A stretch of DNA of 58,614 nt from an uncultured bacterium (GTDB taxonomy: Bacteria; Planctomycetota; UBA8108; UBA1146): assembly GCA_913056395.1 (NCBI GenBank), contig CAJXMG010000017.1, positions 1 through 58,614 on the forward strand. Direction: 5' to 3'. Positions 36,438-43,777 of the stretch are shown here, in pieces (the first letter of the stretch is position 1; each line of letters begins with the position of its first letter). A program made the translations under genes and the position numbers. Below the pieces are notes generated by a model. It was given only the letters and a program-made list of their open reading frames with translations. It did no database searches and was not told where the DNA came from.

Positions 36438-36469
36438 GCGCACGGTACTCAACCACCGTGCGCTTTTTT
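36438..36469 (+). terminator. Plus-strand intrinsic terminator without an upstream gene
   Basis: GCGCACGGT, 8-nt loop, ACCGTGCGC, then six T residues on the plus strand. No plus-strand gene precedes it: upstream is the divergent MFS promoter region. The hairpin also lies just past the stop of the minus-strand glycosyltransferase, but the T-run is on the wrong side for that gene. Confidence 0.75.
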
Positions 36470-37535
36470 AATTCCCTCTTCTGGAGCCCCCCAACTCCCT
36501 GAACAAATCGCCCCACCGTTGCCTTTCACGCCGCAAATCGTGTTGGCCTGCGAGGTTTTTGGCCGCCTGGGAAATCTGCTCGCGAAAACCCTCGTCCTGA
36601 TTCCAGCGCAACAAGAGGTCAGCCAGAGCCTGCGGGTCTCCAGCATCAAAGAGTGCAGGCCAATCTTCACCGAGGATTCCAGTATTTCCTGCGACCCTGC
36701 TGGCAACGACAGGCAGCCCACTCACCAGAAACTCACCGACCACATTGGCTCCCCCCTCATGGAGAGAGGGCATGATCAAGAGAGGTGCAGAGCTCATCAC
36801 CTGGCGAATCCCTGATTCACTGAGGGGGCCATTCCACTGCCACCTCAAGGGACCACTCGCCAGCTGTTCTTGTGCGGCTTCGACCTGTTCCATCAGAGGT
36901 AAATCCAGCATTTTGCCAAAGTGCCGGATCGTCAATTGCACATCTTTCACGGCAGCCTTATCGCGACTCAGCCTCTCCCGCAGAATTTCAATCGCTCGCA
37001 CCGGGAGAAGTGGATCCTTGACCGCTCGAAGATGACCGATCACCACAGCCTGCTGCGGATCATACTCCTGACAACTCCACTCCACGGGTTTTGCACCCTG
37101 ATAAATCACCCGCGACTTCGTCCCCCACTCCTGCTGTCGTGATGCCGGAAAGAACTCTTCCAATCCCCCGGCGAGAGTGACGATCCTGCTCGCCTCCTCA
37201 CAGGCCCAGCGGAACTCATTCGAGACCTCCCCCGATTCAAGAAGTGGCTCAAACAGGTCAGTTCCACTGACGATCAGGATCAGCGGAACCGGTTTATGGA
37301 GGTCATGCCAAATTTTGAGAATCGAATGGCAATGTTTCGCATGCAATGCCACCAGAAGATCGGATTCGGTGATCTGTTTACGAACTTGTGCATCGCTCTC
37401 TGGCAACTCTCCCCGTACTGATAGGGAAGTGACAGCGTGACCCAGATCCCGCCAGTGTTCAGCGATGCGAGAGGAAGTACTGTTGTTTCCAGAAGTGGTC
37501 CCAGATAACGCTGGATCCAAATAAAGAATCTTCAT
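36468..37535 (-). CDS. SenB-like glycosyltransferase (TIGR04348-type, GT4 fold)
   Basis: GT-B glycosyltransferase of 355 residues. Motifs LLVALHAKHCHS, LIVSGTDLF, RVIYQGAKP, VVIGHLRAVKDPLLP and LHEGGANVVGEFLVSGLPVVASRVAGNTGILGEDWP match, to my recollection, the family that includes the selenosugar synthase SenB of selenoneine biosynthesis (UDP-GlcNAc plus selenophosphate gives seleno-GlcNAc). SenA (ergothioneine-synthase-like) and a SelD-type enzyme, the usual partners, are not in the window. Here the gene follows lpxA by 3 bp in the same operon, so an envelope-sugar role is an alternative. The fold is sure; the substrate is not. Confidence 0.65.
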   Translation of the reverse strand: MKILYLDPALSGTTSGNNSTSSRIAEHWRDLGHAVTSLSVRGELPESDAQVRKQITESDLLVALHAKHCHSILKIWHDLHKPVPLILIVSGTDLFEPLLESGEVSNEFRWACEEASRIVTLAGGLEEFFPASRQQEWGTKSRVIYQGAKPVEWSCQEYDPQQAVVIGHLRAVKDPLLPVRAIEILRERLSRDKAAVKDVQLTIRHFGKMLDLPLMEQVEAAQEQLASGPLRWQWNGPLSESGIRQVMSSAPLLIMPSLHEGGANVVGEFLVSGLPVVASRVAGNTGILGEDWPALFDAGDPQALADLLLRWNQDEGFREQISQAAKNLAGQHDLRRERQRWGDLFRELGGSRRGN

Positions 37536-37538
37536 CGG

Positions 37539-38351
37539 TCAGTCAGGCCGCTCCCCCGACTTTGGCGACAGTTGGGCGGTCACAGCCCCCGCTGCAATTC
37601 CACGGGCAGAATTGCTGATGAAGTTCGAAAGCTCCTGAATCTCATGAATCTCACTGTGATTCAACAACTGTGACGCTTCCGGGATGGTTTTGGAACTGCG
37701 ATAAATCAAACGATGGGCATCCTGAATTGCCCGTCGAATCTCCGCTGAGAATCCGGCACGTCTCAACCCGATGACATTGACCCCCCGAACCAGTGCCCGG
37801 TCTCCGGTTGAGAGCATGAAGGGTGGGATATCCTGAACCGCCACCGCCGCTCCTCCCAGCATGACCAAACGGCCTATTCTGCAAAATTGGTGGACCAGAG
37901 AATTGGCGGAAAGAAAGGCGCCATCTCCAACTGTCACATGTCCTGCGAGAGAACAGTGATTGGCCATGATCACGCTGTTTCCCACTTCACAGTCATGGGC
38001 GACATGGGAACCGACCATCAACAGGCAATCACTCCCAATCCTCGTCACTCCACCCGGACGAGAAGCCCGATGGACCGTGACGAACTCCCTCAGTACTGAA
38101 CCTTCACCGATCTCACAGGAACTGGGCTCCCTGGCCCAGGCCAGATCCTGGGGTTCATGCCCCACGACCGCATGCATATGAATCTCGACTTCGCTCCCCA
38201 GGATGCTGCGAGGACCGATGAATGCATGGGAGTGAATCCGGCAGCGATCTCCGATCAACGCTCCCTCTTCGATGACACTGTAGGGGCCGATCTCAACGTC
38301 GAGACCGATCTGCACACTTTCATGAATCACAGCTGTCGGGTGAATACTCAA
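37539..38351 (-). CDS. lpxA: Acyl-ACP--UDP-N-acetylglucosamine O-acyltransferase LpxA
   Basis: Left-handed beta-helix acyltransferase of 270 residues, built from hexapeptide repeats (IHPTAVIHESVQIG, GPYSVIEEGALIG, IGSDCLLMVG). The catalytic His119 lies in GSHVAHDCEVG, equivalent to His125 of the E. coli enzyme, and the C-terminal helices contain NVIGLRRAGFS and LIYRSSKT, as in LpxA rather than LpxD. It transfers a hydroxyacyl chain to UDP-GlcNAc, the first step of lipid A synthesis in the cytoplasm. It lies between a hypothetical membrane protein (27 bp upstream) and the SenB-like gene (3 bp downstream). fabZ, lpxB and lpxD are not adjacent. Confidence 0.93.
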   Translation of the reverse strand: MSIHPTAVIHESVQIGLDVEIGPYSVIEEGALIGDRCRIHSHAFIGPRSILGSEVEIHMHAVVGHEPQDLAWAREPSSCEIGEGSVLREFVTVHRASRPGGVTRIGSDCLLMVGSHVAHDCEVGNSVIMANHCSLAGHVTVGDGAFLSANSLVHQFCRIGRLVMLGGAAVAVQDIPPFMLSTGDRALVRGVNVIGLRRAGFSAEIRRAIQDAHRLIYRSSKTIPEASQLLNHSEIHEIQELSNFISNSARGIAAGAVTAQLSPKSGERPD

Positions 38352-38378
38352 TCTCGTCTCCTCAATTCTGTTTCGAAT

Positions 38379-39305
38379 TCAACCCTGGGCAGCGGGGATG
38401 GACTTTTCACGCTCCGCAGACCGAACCCTCAGCGATTCTGGTATCGACTGCATATCCTCCCAAACCCACAACCAGGCGGTTCGGACTCTGTGGAGGTAAT
38501 CTTCCGTTGAATCGGGATCCAGAAAACTGTCCCGATCCAGAATATCGCGGAGCGAAAGATCCGCTGCGTGATAGATCTTGAGATCACCGACCTTCAGTTC
38601 CTCAAAACCGGGATAGGATCCAGGAAGCTGAATCGATCGTTCATCCCGCAGTGCATCGAGCAGATACGGAACTGCCGGGGCCCCTGCTGCTGTCAACTCA
38701 CCGACGATCACATTCCACCTTCGGCCATCGAGACTGTCGGTGAGGGCGTCGATCAATCCCTTGATCCGGGCATTCCCGAGAGTCGCTCCGCCGACCGTCC
38801 GCGATCCGATCAGCGTGGCCGCCCGGCGACGGATATCGCGTTGGGCCAAAGCGAGATCGGTTCGACCATTCATCATCGGCTCTGGGAAAGACAGATCCTG
38901 AATCTCCCTGCCCTGCGCGTCGCGGAGGCTTCCGGAGAACCGGGCATGGTACTGGTACTCCAAATGCTGGGAAGATCCCTGAAAATCAAAGGTCAGATCC
39001 TGAAAGAAGTCACAGTTCAACTCTCCACTGAGGAGATACTCGTATCCCTCGTCGACCAACTCGAACCCGTGCAGGGCCAGAGTCCTTCTCAGAATCAGAT
39101 CCGAGATGTTGATTTCTGTCGCCTTGCCATCCAGGTTCTCGGTGATCTCGACCTTGACTTTTGCCCGCTTCAGCACTTTTTCAGTGCTGGAATCCCCATT
39201 GGAGGTCTCTGTCGGAGTTTCGATGAAAACGAAGTACACAAAAGGAGCGACGATCAGCAGTACCCACCAGGGAAAACGTTGGGTTTCTTTCGGGGGGTCA
39301 GTCAT
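38379..39305 (-). CDS. Hypothetical single-pass membrane protein upstream of lpxA
   Basis: Protein of 308 residues not recognised. A short cytoplasmic N-terminus is followed by one membrane segment (WWVLLIVAPFVYFVFI); the rest should face the periplasm. Residues ~50-170 (VKVEITENLDG, HGFELVDEGYEYLLSGELNCDF, HARFSGSLRDAQGREI) resemble an alpha/beta lipoprotein-like domain such as those of LptE or DUF4136-type proteins, which is only a loose comparison. The C-terminal part (AAGAPAVPYLLDALRDE) has one HEAT-like unit. The stop is 27 bp before lpxA on the same strand, so an envelope role is a reasonable inference. Confidence 0.65.
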   Translation of the reverse strand: MTDPPKETQRFPWWVLLIVAPFVYFVFIETPTETSNGDSSTEKVLKRAKVKVEITENLDGKATEINISDLILRRTLALHGFELVDEGYEYLLSGELNCDFFQDLTFDFQGSSQHLEYQYHARFSGSLRDAQGREIQDLSFPEPMMNGRTDLALAQRDIRRRAATLIGSRTVGGATLGNARIKGLIDALTDSLDGRRWNVIVGELTAAGAPAVPYLLDALRDERSIQLPGSYPGFEELKVGDLKIYHAADLSLRDILDRDSFLDPDSTEDYLHRVRTAWLWVWEDMQSIPESLRVRSAEREKSIPAAQG

Positions 39306-39447
39306 GGCGGCACCTCTCGATCAGCGGGTCTGAAGAGACTATCATTCCAAGCCGGGACCGACCCGGATGCAACCATGTCCCCCCTGCGAGGACATCGGGG
39401 TAACCGGTTTGCCAAAAGCGCACTACAGAAGCGTGAGGGGCCTCAGT

Positions 39448-40299
39448 TTGGCGATCGAAAAAATCCAGTTTTTCAAAGCGCATGGCGCAGGGAACGATTT
39501 TGTCGTCCTCGACGAGAACTTCGGAGCACTCCCCAGGGATCTTGATCGCTGGGCTGTCGCATTCTGCTGTCGTCGAACCGGCATCGGTGCGGATGGTGTT
39601 CTGGTGATTCGCAGAAATCAAACTCCGGTCGCCATGGAATGCTGGAACTCGGACGGCAGTCGCGCTGAGGCGTGTGGAAATGGCCTGCGGGTGATCACCC
39701 GGGTTCTGAGTGAACACGGTCCCGTCTCCGAAATCGGTACGGACGCCGGAACCATCGCCGTCGAGTCCCTCCGCGACGCAGATGGCCAGTTTCTGGCGCG
39801 GACGATTCTCGGCCCGGTCCGTCATTCTGCTGAGGTCGAAATCACCGTCTCTGGAAAAACGGTTCACGGGATTCCGGCAAATGTCGGTAACCCCCATCTG
39901 GTTTTTTCGATCTCGGATTTCCCGGGTGACGATCCGGTCAGGCACTTCGGTCCCGGACTCGAAGTCTGTGTTCCCGACAGGGTCAACGTGGGTTTCCATG
40001 AAATCGTTTCAAGAAATCACCTGAAGTTGCGCGTTTGGGAAAGAGGCTGTGGAGAAACCCTTGCCTGCGGTACCGGTGCGGCAGCAGCAGTGCGAGTTCT
40101 TCAAGCCCGGGGGTTACTCGCTGAACAGGTCAAGGTGGAGATGCCAGGGGGCGACCTTCAACTGAGGTCGATCACCGAATCACCCGATCATGTGGAAATC
40201 TGTGGTCCCGCTCGAATCAACTATCGCGGCAGCCTGCGATTCGACACGGAACAAGTTGGCATCGTCGATTTTGAAGAACAGGTTCAGGAAACGATCTGA
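39448..40299 (+). CDS. dapF: Diaminopimelate epimerase DapF
   Basis: Protein of 283 residues from a proposed TTG start at 39448, which has GAGGGG 7 nt upstream; the frame stays open to ATG 39367, which has no ribosome site. Both catalytic cysteines are present: Cys76 in EACGNGLR and Cys207 in TLACGTGA. FFKAHGAGNDFVVLDE and GNPHLVF are further family marks. It interconverts LL- and meso-diaminopimelate for peptidoglycan and lysine synthesis. The 3' end overlaps the convergent purM by 16 bp. Presence of DapF fits a peptidoglycan wall. Confidence 0.93.
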   Translation: MAIEKIQFFKAHGAGNDFVVLDENFGALPRDLDRWAVAFCCRRTGIGADGVLVIRRNQTPVAMECWNSDGSRAEACGNGLRVITRVLSEHGPVSEIGTDAGTIAVESLRDADGQFLARTILGPVRHSAEVEITVSGKTVHGIPANVGNPHLVFSISDFPGDDPVRHFGPGLEVCVPDRVNVGFHEIVSRNHLKLRVWERGCGETLACGTGAAAAVRVLQARGLLAEQVKVEMPGGDLQLRSITESPDHVEICGPARINYRGSLRFDTEQVGIVDFEEQVQETI

Positions 40300-41408
40300 A
40301 CCCGTTCGCCGACATCGGCATCACTCTCAACCGGCAAGCCACCCACCACTTCACCAATAACCCAGGCGGTTTCACCCAGATCACGGAACTGCTGAAGGAT
40401 GGTTTCACTCGAAGCACGATCAACGATGACCGTCATCCCGATTCCCTGATTGAAGACCCGGTCCATCTCTTCCGTGGCAACAGGTCCCCGCTCCTCGATC
40501 AGTGAAAAGATCGGCGGTCTCTCCCATGCGGATCGGTGAAGTGTTGCTCCCTGACCTGGGCCAAGAACACGGGGAATGTTTTCCAGGAGGCCACCGCCGG
40601 TGATATGCGCCAGAGCATGAACTGAAGAGCGGTGATTCTCCAGAACAGCCAATAGTGATTTGACGTAGATTCGGGTCGGTCGCATCAGTTCTTCACCGAG
40701 GGTATGTCCCCAGTTTGCCGGATCCTGATCGAGGGGTAATGCGTTTTCCCCTTCCATCAACACTCGTCTCACCAATGAAAAGCCATTGGAATGTACACCG
40801 TTGGAAGCGAGTCCAATGATCACATCCCCCGCTGCCACCCTGGCTCCATCGAGAATTTCTTCCTTTTCGACCACTCCCACTGAAAAACCGGCCAGATCCA
40901 GTTCGCCCGGTTGATAGAAACCGGGCATCTCTGCGGTCTCTCCACCGAGCAAGGCGCAACCGCTTTGGCGACAGCCCTCAGCGATGCCCTCAACCACGAC
41001 GGCGATCGCTTCCGGAGAAATCTTTCCGGTCGCGACGTAGTCGAGGAAAAACAGCGGTCGTGCTCCACCGACCACAAGATCATTGACACACATCGCCACC
41101 AGATCGATCCCGACCGTATCCAATTTATTGCACGCAAAAGCAACCTTGAGTTTTGTTCCGACACCATCGGTGGCCCCTACGAGGATCGGATCCTTGAGCG
41201 GCTTGCCAAAGAGTTGCCCCGCCCCGTCGAGCAGGCGGAAGAATCCACCAAATGCTCCATGGGATCCATCCAGAACCCGTTCATCCTGAGTGGACTGGAC
41301 CGCATCGCGAATTCGTGAAACCACTTCGTTTCCCGCATCGATGTCGACACCGGCATCGCGATAGGAGACTTTTCCAGATTGGGATTCGACAGGTGTATCA
41401 TCGACCAC
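40284..41408 (-). CDS. purM: Phosphoribosylformylglycinamidine cyclo-ligase PurM (AIR synthetase)
   Basis: Protein of 374 residues. SYRDAGVDIDAGNEVVSRI, GATDGVGTKLKVA, DLVAMCVNDLVVGGARPLFFLDY, GGETAEMPGFY and HITGGGLLENIPRVL are the PurM signatures. The ATP-dependent enzyme closes FGAM to AIR in purine synthesis. GTG 41408 is the likely start: GGAGAGGAG lies 7 nt upstream, and it overlaps the stop of the preceding gene by 11 nt. SelD, a structural relative, is excluded because the N-terminal Cys/Sec-Gly motif is missing. The tail of the gene overlaps dapF by 16 bp. Confidence 0.95.
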   Translation of the reverse strand: MVDDTPVESQSGKVSYRDAGVDIDAGNEVVSRIRDAVQSTQDERVLDGSHGAFGGFFRLLDGAGQLFGKPLKDPILVGATDGVGTKLKVAFACNKLDTVGIDLVAMCVNDLVVGGARPLFFLDYVATGKISPEAIAVVVEGIAEGCRQSGCALLGGETAEMPGFYQPGELDLAGFSVGVVEKEEILDGARVAAGDVIIGLASNGVHSNGFSLVRRVLMEGENALPLDQDPANWGHTLGEELMRPTRIYVKSLLAVLENHRSSVHALAHITGGGLLENIPRVLGPGQGATLHRSAWERPPIFSLIEERGPVATEEMDRVFNQGIGMTVIVDRASSETILQQFRDLGETAWVIGEVVGGLPVESDADVGERVQIVS

Positions 41409-41910
41409 GGGCCAACTCCTCTCTCTGGACCTCCCAGAGCCATTTTTCATCCAGATCATGTTTGCGAAGCAATCTTCGACTGCGTCGAGCCCGACCTTCG
41501 TCGCCCATCTTGCGGGCAATTTGCCAGTCGAGGAAGAGCAGGTCGATGTCACGACCATCCATCTTCAGACCTCGATCGAGGGAAACACGCGCCTCCTCCA
41601 GACGGCCACGCAGATAACTGCGCTGGGCCTCATCCAGTGCGGCTTCCACTTCCCGTCGGGTCTTTTCGATTCGCTCTTCAGAGGTCCAGCGGATCGACCA
41701 AATGACGGTCACGAGGGTACAGAAAAGCCCTCCCAGCAAACTGGTAGCGAGGAAGAGTCCGCGATCGTCGCCGACCCGCAGGTGAGAAGCCAGGTGCAGA
41801 ATCCAGCTGGCAGTGCCAAAGAGGAACAGAAGCAGTCCATAGGCATAACGCCCATAAAACAGCAACGGTAACCCCGGAATGACAGAAGACAACACCAGCA
41901 AGGCTCGCAC
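41398..41910 (-). CDS. Hypothetical membrane protein with helical C-terminal tail
   Basis: Protein of 170 residues from GTG 41910, which has GGAGG 6 nt upstream. Three hydrophobic segments (LLVLSSVIPGLPLLFYG, YGLLLFLFGTASWILHLA, GLFLATSLLGGLFCTLVTVIW) are followed by a charged helical tail (RREVEAALDEAQRSYLRGRLEEARVSLDRGLKM) resembling one TPR unit. Not recognised as a named family. The stop overlaps the purM start, so it is translated just ahead of purM. The longer frame would start exactly at the divergent thiE start, which makes the shorter form more plausible. Confidence 0.65.
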   Translation of the reverse strand: MRALLVLSSVIPGLPLLFYGRYAYGLLLFLFGTASWILHLASHLRVGDDRGLFLATSLLGGLFCTLVTVIWSIRWTSEERIEKTRREVEAALDEAQRSYLRGRLEEARVSLDRGLKMDGRDIDLLFLDWQIARKMGDEGRARRSRRLLRKHDLDEKWLWEVQREELARGR

Positions 41911-41966
41911 GAAAGACCTCCAACCGGTCCTCAGTGTAAGGTCCCGGGAACCCGGAGGGGAGCACA

Positions 41967-43142
41967 ATGGGATGGGTTGATGCTGACCCTTCCAAAGAGG
42001 AATCTGTGGTCATGAAACCGATCTTCGATGACCACTCTTTCGACTCCGCAGATGCCCCCGGGATTCTCAGAACACTGGACGCCGCTTTCCAGCGTTTGAC
42101 GGAGGGACTCCGCAGCGTTGAGGACCCCACCCGCTTTCACCTGCAAAATCAGGTCCTCGCCGGCCACTGGCAGGGTCTGCGCCGAAAATCGGGCAAACTG
42201 CGTCAACAGCTTGAGACAAAGGTGGGGCCCCTGGCCCCCTACAGGGATTTGGGAGGAGACCCCCTGCTGGAGGCTTCCGGCATGGGTAAGCACGCCTCCG
42301 TCAGGAATATGCTTCTCGCCAATCTGTCCCGTTGCCGCGAATCGGCCCGCTCCATCGAGGAACTCCTGAGGCTGATCGACGCAGATCTGTCGCGGGCGAT
42401 GCAGGAGATTCGCTACGGAATCTATGCCCAACAGCAGGTCATGGAGGGACTGCTCCAGAGGGGAAGGACTCTTCAGGATCGGCGGCTTTACGTTCTCGTC
42501 ACCGAATCCCTGTGCCGCGGGGACCTGTATGAGACGACGGCCGCAGCCTTGCGGGGTGGTGCCAGCATCGTTCAACTGCGTGAAAAAGAGCGACCCAGCG
42601 GAGAACTTCTCGAAATCGCCCGTAAACTTCGGGAGTTGACCCTCGAGCATGACGCCGTGTTCCTGATCAATGACGACGTCACGGTCGCCAGTCTCAGTGG
42701 TGCGGATGGAGTTCATTTGGGACAGCAAGATCTTGCCCCCAGAGAGGCCCGCAAGATTCTCGGACCGGATGCGATCATCGGTCTCTCGACCCACTGTCGC
42801 GAGCAGGCCGCCGCTGCGGCCACCCTCGGTGCCGATTACATCGGAGTGGGACCGATCCATGAAACACAAACCAAGGAACATCGCGAAGCGGTGGGCCCCG
42901 AATACATCCGTGTTGCCCGGGAGGCGACCCCCCTTCCCGGTTACGCCATTGGCAGAGTCGATCACACCACGATTGACCGTGTGATGGCTGCCGGTGCGGA
43001 TCGGGTGGCAGTCTGCACGGGGATCATCGCCCAAGAGGATCCCGAGGCGGCGACACGCTATCTCATCGAGCGGATCGAGGCCGGTCTCGACTCCACACCG
43101 CCAGTCGCAAAGCCTGAACGTGAATCCCACGCCCATGACTGA
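41967..43142 (+). CDS. thiE: ThiD2-ThiE fusion: thiamine-phosphate synthase with N-terminal ThiD2-like domain
   Basis: Protein of 391 residues. Residues ~30-175 match the ThiD2-type domain (RTLDAAFQRLTEGLRSVEDPTRF ... QEIRYGIYA). Residues ~180-370 form a ThiE TIM barrel: LYVLVTESLCRG, GGASIVQLREKE, FLINDDVTVASLSGADGVHLGQQDL, IGLSTHC, GADYIGVGPIHET, GADRVAVCTGI. ThiE joins HMP-pyrophosphate to the thiazole phosphate; the N-terminal domain is often fused to it and thought to take part in HMP-phosphate handling. Strong site AGGGGAG 4 nt before the ATG; ATG 42012 is an alternative. No TPP riboswitch motif was seen upstream. It overlaps the next gene by 8 nt. Confidence 0.88.
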   Translation: MGWVDADPSKEESVVMKPIFDDHSFDSADAPGILRTLDAAFQRLTEGLRSVEDPTRFHLQNQVLAGHWQGLRRKSGKLRQQLETKVGPLAPYRDLGGDPLLEASGMGKHASVRNMLLANLSRCRESARSIEELLRLIDADLSRAMQEIRYGIYAQQQVMEGLLQRGRTLQDRRLYVLVTESLCRGDLYETTAAALRGGASIVQLREKERPSGELLEIARKLRELTLEHDAVFLINDDVTVASLSGADGVHLGQQDLAPREARKILGPDAIIGLSTHCREQAAAAATLGADYIGVGPIHETQTKEHREAVGPEYIRVAREATPLPGYAIGRVDHTTIDRVMAAGADRVAVCTGIIAQEDPEAATRYLIERIEAGLDSTPPVAKPERESHAHD

Positions 43143-43743
43143 ATCCCCTGCGAAAGAGGGTTGGCTCAAACGCCTCTACCAGCGGATCCTGGATGAGGCG
43201 GACACCCGCAGGGGCCCAGCAGTATTGGCCGCCGTTTCCTTTGCAGAATCGAGTTTTTTTCCCATCCCACCGGATCCCCTGCTGATCGCACTCGGATTGG
43301 GGAACCCGAAGAGAGCAATCCCCCTCGCTCTGATGACCACCGTTGCTTCCGTCGCCGGTGGACTTCTCGGTTATGTCATCGGAGTGTGGGCCTTCGACAC
43401 CATCGGCCTCGCCATCATTGACTTTTTCAACGCCCGGGAAACTTACGACAGGGTTGCCGAGAGCTTTCTTGAGATCGGTTTTTTGGCCGTTTTGGCAGCA
43501 GCCTTGACGCCGATTCCCTACAAGGTTTTCACCATTGCCGCAGGAGCGGCGGGGATGCCGCTGGTGATCTTTGTCAGCGCCAGTCTACTGGGACGTGGAG
43601 CACGCTTTGTCGGCGAGGGAATCCTGATTCGTATCTTTGGTGATCAGGTGAAAGATTTCATCGACCGCTGGTTTGGCTGGTTGACGGTCGGGGCCTTGAT
43701 CCTCGGCATCCTCGGATTCTTCGCACTCAAGTATCTGGGCTGA
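43135..43743 (+). CDS. DedA/YqaA-type (SNARE-associated-like) membrane protein
   Basis: Protein of 202 residues with four to five hydrophobic segments. FAESSFFPIPPDPLLIALGL and LAVLAAALTPIPYKVFTIAAGAAGM resemble the re-entrant loop motifs (F/Y-x-x-x-x-P-x-P-x-E/D and the G-R/T-P-I-P-motif) of the DedA/VTT superfamily, closer to YqaA. Members are linked to membrane lipid (undecaprenyl phosphate, phospholipid) flipping. ATG 43135 overlaps the thiE stop (ATGACTGA), so it is translationally coupled; the frame extends upstream inside thiE but without a start of its own. Confidence 0.78.
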   Translation: MTESPAKEGWLKRLYQRILDEADTRRGPAVLAAVSFAESSFFPIPPDPLLIALGLGNPKRAIPLALMTTVASVAGGLLGYVIGVWAFDTIGLAIIDFFNARETYDRVAESFLEIGFLAVLAAALTPIPYKVFTIAAGAAGMPLVIFVSASLLGRGARFVGEGILIRIFGDQVKDFIDRWFGWLTVGALILGILGFFALKYLG

Positions 43744-43777
43744 CCCTCGACCGTCTCATCATACCTGCCCAATAGAT

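Noticed and set aside
38568-39545. 325-codon plus-strand frame
   Set aside because: Antisense to the hypothetical membrane protein and runs into dapF; no ribosome site or domain.
40284-41408. SelD (selenophosphate synthetase), which would fit the SenB-like neighbour
   Set aside because: The protein has PurM signatures (GATDGVGTKLKVA, AGVDIDAGNE) and lacks the SelD N-terminal Cys/Sec-Gly motif.
41931-43169. 412-codon minus-strand frame
   Set aside because: Antisense to the ThiD2-ThiE fusion, which has strong family motifs.
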